Shown here: one piece after another, positions 62,728 through 64,000 of the stretch
Position numbering within the stretch: position 1 is the stretch's first letter
Layout of the letters: every line of letters begins with the position of its first letter
Source of the DNA: Nitrospina sp.
GTDB lineage: Bacteria; Nitrospinota; Nitrospinia; Nitrospinales; VA-1
NCBI GenBank assembly: GCA_018673915.1
Contig: JABHBK010000016.1
Location: 1 to 64,000, forward strand
Length of the DNA stretch: 64,000 nt
Direction of reading: 5' to 3'
The notes under the pieces: generated by a model
Databases searched by the model: none
What the model was told of the DNA's origin: nothing
Seen by the model: the letters and a program-made list of their open reading frames with translations, nothing else
Made by a program: the position numbers and the translations under genes

Positions 62728-63357
62728 ATGCGTATACCTATTGCTAATGAAGGGTACATGTTTATCCTTCCCCTTGCTGTTTTAACCGGGGCTTGTTGGG
62801 CTTTATCCTGGTTCTGGGCCACTGGCCTTTTTGGTGGACTGTTTCTTTTTGTCACTTGGTTTTTTCGTGACCCTGAAAGGAGTATTCCCGAAGACCCGAA
62901 GTCCATTGTTTCCCCGGGAGATGGCAAGGTCGTCGAAATTGTGCCAGAAAAAGACCCCTTGCTAGAAGAGTCCTACACACGGATTAGTATTTTCTTGAAT
63001 GTCTTTAACGTTCATGTAAACCGGGTACCCATATCCGGAAAAATACAGGCCACCCGTTATAACCCAGGAAAATTTCTTAACGCAGCCAGTCACAAAGCTT
63101 CTCTGGACAATGAACAAAGCGCTATCCTATTGAATAATGGACATGTTACAATTTTAGTGAAGCAGATCGCCGGGTTGATCGCCCGCAGGATAGTTTGCTG
63201 GGCCAAAGAAGGTGATGAGTATGAGCGAGGACAACGTTTTGGCCTGATCCGGTTTGGCTCTCGAGTAGATATCTTCGTGCCTGAGGGCACCGAAATAAAA
63301 GTAGCCGTTGGCGATATTGTCAGCGGAGGAAGCTCCATCATTGGCTTTCTAAAGTAA
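62728..63357 (+). CDS. psd: Phosphatidylserine decarboxylase (short type)
   Basis: The 209-aa proenzyme has N-terminal membrane segments (FILPLAVLTGACWALSWFWA) and the core motifs FFRDPERSIPEDPKSIVSPG, FLNVFNVHVNRVPISG and the self-cleavage region GGSSIIGFLK, where the Ser becomes the pyruvoyl group. It makes phosphatidylethanolamine. The short form is typical of many non-enterobacterial species. It is followed by pssA 7 bp later. Confidence 0.94.
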   Translation: MRIPIANEGYMFILPLAVLTGACWALSWFWATGLFGGLFLFVTWFFRDPERSIPEDPKSIVSPGDGKVVEIVPEKDPLLEESYTRISIFLNVFNVHVNRVPISGKIQATRYNPGKFLNAASHKASLDNEQSAILLNNGHVTILVKQIAGLIARRIVCWAKEGDEYERGQRFGLIRFGSRVDIFVPEGTEIKVAVGDIVSGGSSIIGFLK

Positions 63358-63364
63358 AACGACC

Positions 63365-64000
63365 ATGGAACCTAAAAAAGGCATTCATATACTACCCAGT
63401 TTGTTTACCACGGGAAACGTGTTCTGTGGTTTCTATTCGATGGTAGCAGTGCTGAATGAAAAATATTACTTAGCCGCCTGGGCCATAGTGATCGGAATGA
63501 TTTTTGATGGGTTGGATGGTCGTATCGCAAGGTTGACAAAAACCACCAGCGCATTTGGCGAGCAATATGACTCATTGGCAGATATCATCTCCTTTGGCAT
63601 GGCGCCGGCCTTTCTAGTCTACTCATGGGTATTGAAACCCTTTGGCCGATTGGGTTGGATGGCCGCTTTCCTTTTTCTTCTATGCGCGGCCCTGAGACTG
63701 GCCCGCTTCAATGTGACCAAGCCGGAAGTTCGCAGTCAACATTTTATCGGTCTGCCAAGTCCTGCAGCAGCTGTTGTGATCGCATCCATTGTGATCGCTT
63801 TTGAAGACTTGTTTGCAACGCGTATGAACCCTTTTATTATGGTAATGGTGGTTTATATCCTGGCGTTTCTCATGGTTAGCAATATTAAATACCCCGCCTT
63901 CAAAAAATTCGACTTAAAAAAACGGGTTGTGTTCTCCCGTTTTCTTTTCGTGATTTTATTCATTTATGTTCTGGCAACAATACCGCGGGTCGCATTATTC
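63365..64000 (+). CDS. pssA: CDP-diacylglycerol--serine O-phosphatidyltransferase (partial)
   Basis: Not in the ORF track because it runs off the window end. ATG at 63365 opens a frame of 212 codons with no stop. It starts MEPKKGIHILPSLFTTGNVF and contains the CDP-alcohol phosphotransferase motif DGLDGRIARLTKTTSAFGEQ-YDSLAD, plus several membrane segments. It supplies phosphatidylserine to the adjacent Psd. Confidence 0.95.
   Translation, partial: MEPKKGIHILPSLFTTGNVFCGFYSMVAVLNEKYYLAAWAIVIGMIFDGLDGRIARLTKTTSAFGEQYDSLADIISFGMAPAFLVYSWVLKPFGRLGWMAAFLFLLCAALRLARFNVTKPEVRSQHFIGLPSPAAAVVIASIVIAFEDLFATRMNPFIMVMVVYILAFLMVSNIKYPAFKKFDLKKRVVFSRFLFVILFIYVLATIPRVALF

Noticed and set aside
1-64000. CRISPR arrays, rRNA genes, complete tRNA genes, insertion sequences with transposase
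   Set aside because: None were seen on reading both strands; no regularly spaced repeats or transposase ORFs are present.

Overview
The window is 64 kb from a Gram-negative chromosome of moderate-to-low GC. It carries a type IV pilus ATPase, outer-membrane/periplasmic lipoproteins, an OmpA-type stator protein, a SPOR protein and Psd/Pss phospholipid genes. Gene content and style (large Bat aerotolerance operon, class I adenylate cyclase, FGE-sulfatase lipoprotein, NHL and 'two-component propeller' secreted proteins, bactofilin-TPR fusion) resemble deltaproteobacterial or Nitrospinota genomes. That assignment is an inference; no 16S or other decisive marker is present.

Layout. 1-6.1 kb: 3' end of pilB, then minus-strand trmFO, topA, dprA and a TolC-like helical protein. 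6.1-6.5 kb: a gene-free stretch holding a candidate ~95-nt structured RNA on the minus strand. 6.5-11.8 kb: M50 protease, proA, NHL-repeat protein and LRR protein. 11.8-14.3 kb: a patchwork of a glycosyltransferase pseudogene fragment, a GNAT gene, a small membrane protein, a tRNA-Ala 3' relic, three copies of a short palindromic repeat and a secreted regulatory-like domain protein. 14.3-21.8 kb: glycosyltransferase and a complete overlapping trpEGDCFBA operon with a terminator just before trpE. 21.8-24.5 kb: two tandem beta-propeller paralogues and a second LRR protein.

24.8-34.5 kb: a complete moxR-DUF58-bat (Batl-like) operon that includes a BAX-inhibitor-1 family membrane protein. 34.5-40 kb: an FdhF/YdeP-type molybdopterin oxidoreductase gene cut in two by a 3.28-kb integrative element (tyrosine integrase, HigB/HigA-type toxin-antitoxin, two small coupled ORFs, HNH protein). 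The element is bounded by a 15-bp direct repeat, and removing one copy restores the reading frame exactly. 40-43.8 kb: POTRA-like protein, XRE regulator, a C-terminally truncated response regulator, esterase and AmpG-like permease.

43.8-49.8 kb: an unusual putative operon of a MotB-like protein with a long cytoplasmic coiled coil, a class I adenylate cyclase-like protein, a MotA-like protein and a pentapeptide-repeat protein, behind a good sigma70-like promoter. This is my best candidate for an undescribed system: a stator channel linked genetically to cyclic-nucleotide synthesis. 49.8-64 kb: mainly housekeeping genes (alr, pyrD, rph, nth, ilvN, ilvC, psd, pssA) plus an FGE-sulfatase lipoprotein, a secreted propeller, SPOR protein, Na+/Ca2+ exchanger and bactofilin-TPR protein.
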